From Pseudomonas sp. MF4836 (GTDB lineage: Bacteria > Pseudomonadota > Gammaproteobacteria > Pseudomonadales > Pseudomonadaceae): 64,000 nucleotides of DNA. Numbering within the stretch: position 1 is the first letter of the stretch; each line of letters begins with the position of its first letter. Below the pieces are notes generated by a model that was not told the origin of the DNA, searched no databases, and worked only from the letters and a program-made list of their open reading frames with translations. Below, one piece after another: positions 63,532 to 64,000 of the stretch. Both the position numbers and the translations under genes were made by a program. The DNA lies in assembly GCF_002018875.1 (NCBI RefSeq), contig NZ_MVOL01000001.1:620001-684000 (forward strand), read 5' to 3'.

Positions 63532-63682
63532 TTGACGGCCGCCCGCCGGGGTGGCCGCTGCCTGAACCTGTGAACTGAACCTGCCCGACGGCGATTGATC
63601 GCCGTCACGGGTTTCGTTCGCCCGCGATTTCTTGAAACCGGCCGAATACCTCGGCCGCACCGACCCCTGAAGAGAGGCCAGC

Positions 63683-64000
63683 ATGACCATCAAACGCTAC
63701 CAGCCCAACGGCAAACGCCTGAGCCACGCCGTGGAATACAACGGCATCGTCTACGTCACCGGCCAGGTCGCCGCCGACCGCAGCCAGGATGTCCAGGGCC
63801 AGACCCGCCAGGTATTGGCCCGCATCGACGAACTGCTGGCCGAAGCCGGCAGCGACAAGAGCCGCATCCTGTTCGCCCAGGTCTGGCTCAAACACGCGGT
63901 GCAGGACTTCGCCCAGATGAACGCCGCCTGGGATGCCTGGGTACCGGAAGACGCACTGCCGGCCAGGGCCACCGTGGAATCGAGCCTGGCGGCCGAGAAC
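63683..64000 (+). CDS. RidA-family protein (cut by window edge)
   Basis: 106 residues are visible from ATG 63683 (AGAGAGG upstream); the C-terminus lies outside. RidA pattern: HAVEYNGIVYVTGQVAADRSQDVQGQTRQVLARIDELLAEAG, LFAQVWLKHAVQDFAQMNAAWDAWV and the conserved ARATVES with the carboxylate-binding arginine. RidA proteins remove reactive enamines and imines made by amine-oxidising or PLP enzymes, consistent with the amine catabolic cluster. Confidence 0.88.
   Translation, partial: MTIKRYQPNGKRLSHAVEYNGIVYVTGQVAADRSQDVQGQTRQVLARIDELLAEAGSDKSRILFAQVWLKHAVQDFAQMNAAWDAWVPEDALPARATVESSLAAEN

Noticed and set aside
1..64000. tRNA genes, rRNA genes, CRISPR arrays, insertion sequences
   Set aside because: I looked for cloverleaf arms, regularly spaced short repeats and transposase signatures and saw none. 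The only tandem repeats are coding repeats of the autotransporter and the octamer triplet at 25951.

Overview
The window is high-GC Gram-negative DNA whose gene content and order fit a Pseudomonas of the fluorescens/protegens type. The pointers are a divergent mdeR / mdeA-mdeB methionine-catabolism locus, many solute-binding transporters, a sigma-54 promoter, LysR, IclR and XRE-cupin regulators, and AGGAG-type ribosome sites. I see no rRNA, tRNA, CRISPR array, insertion sequence or clear prophage. It reads as chromosomal accessory/catabolic DNA with intact genes throughout.

Layout. 1-1443: two-component pair (receiver protein cut by the window edge, NarL-type sensor kinase). 1526-2044: small secreted SnoaL-like protein. 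2119-6780: giant repeat-rich autotransporter, convergent with the preceding gene. 6918-9248: acetyltransferase and three tail-collar (microcystin-dependent-protein type) paralogues, followed by a 774-bp AT-rich gap. 10023-15700: methionine gamma-lyase and 2-oxobutyrate dehydrogenase-type E1 with a periplasmic binding protein, divergent from the Lrp-type mdeR. 15794-16570: unknown protein. 16906-21247: sugar-type ABC transporter plus a sulfite-oxidase-like molybdoenzyme. 21659-25470: TonB receptor and APC permease. 25477-25938: DUF3574-type lipoprotein. 26342-26851: an extraordinary Met/Cys-rich protein. 26927-27732: XRE-cupin regulator behind a 53-residue protein. 28025-34056: sigma-54-driven branched-chain-type ABC transporter operon headed by a degenerate acyl-CoA-synthetase-like protein. 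34073-42325: racemase and LysR, divergent from a GMC dehydrogenase, MmsA, NCS1 permease and tandem nitrilase-fold operon. 42458-46498: aldehyde dehydrogenase, permease and Fe-alcohol dehydrogenase operon. 46870-47924: ParD-like protein translationally coupled to a methionine aminopeptidase. 48109-50614: RidA and an RlhA-type U32 protein. 50717-52847: Zn-alcohol dehydrogenase and a polyamine-type binding protein. 53171-64000: amine-utilisation cluster (DAO oxidase, aldehyde dehydrogenase, polyamine-type ABC transporter, HcnBC-like two-gene oxidase, IclR, RidA).

How it works together (inference). Much of the window takes up and oxidises nitrogenous small molecules. Methionine is cleaved to methanethiol, ammonia and 2-oxobutyrate, which the MdeB E1 would oxidise. 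The 35.8-42.3 kb operon looks like 3-hydroxypropionate/malonate-semialdehyde catabolism fed by an NCS1 importer and an amidase. The 50-64 kb region looks like polyamine- or amine-derived substrate uptake, with two paralogous binding proteins, followed by oxidative deamination and aldehyde oxidation.

The most unusual elements are the Met-rich protein, an ABC ATPase whose Walker A lysine is threonine, a tandem nitrilase whose second domain lacks the nucleophile, the ParD-like/MetAP couple behind a palindrome-rich region, the tail-collar/autotransporter neighbourhood, and a pair of identical-class 15-bp operators in the 52.9-53.2 kb divergent region.
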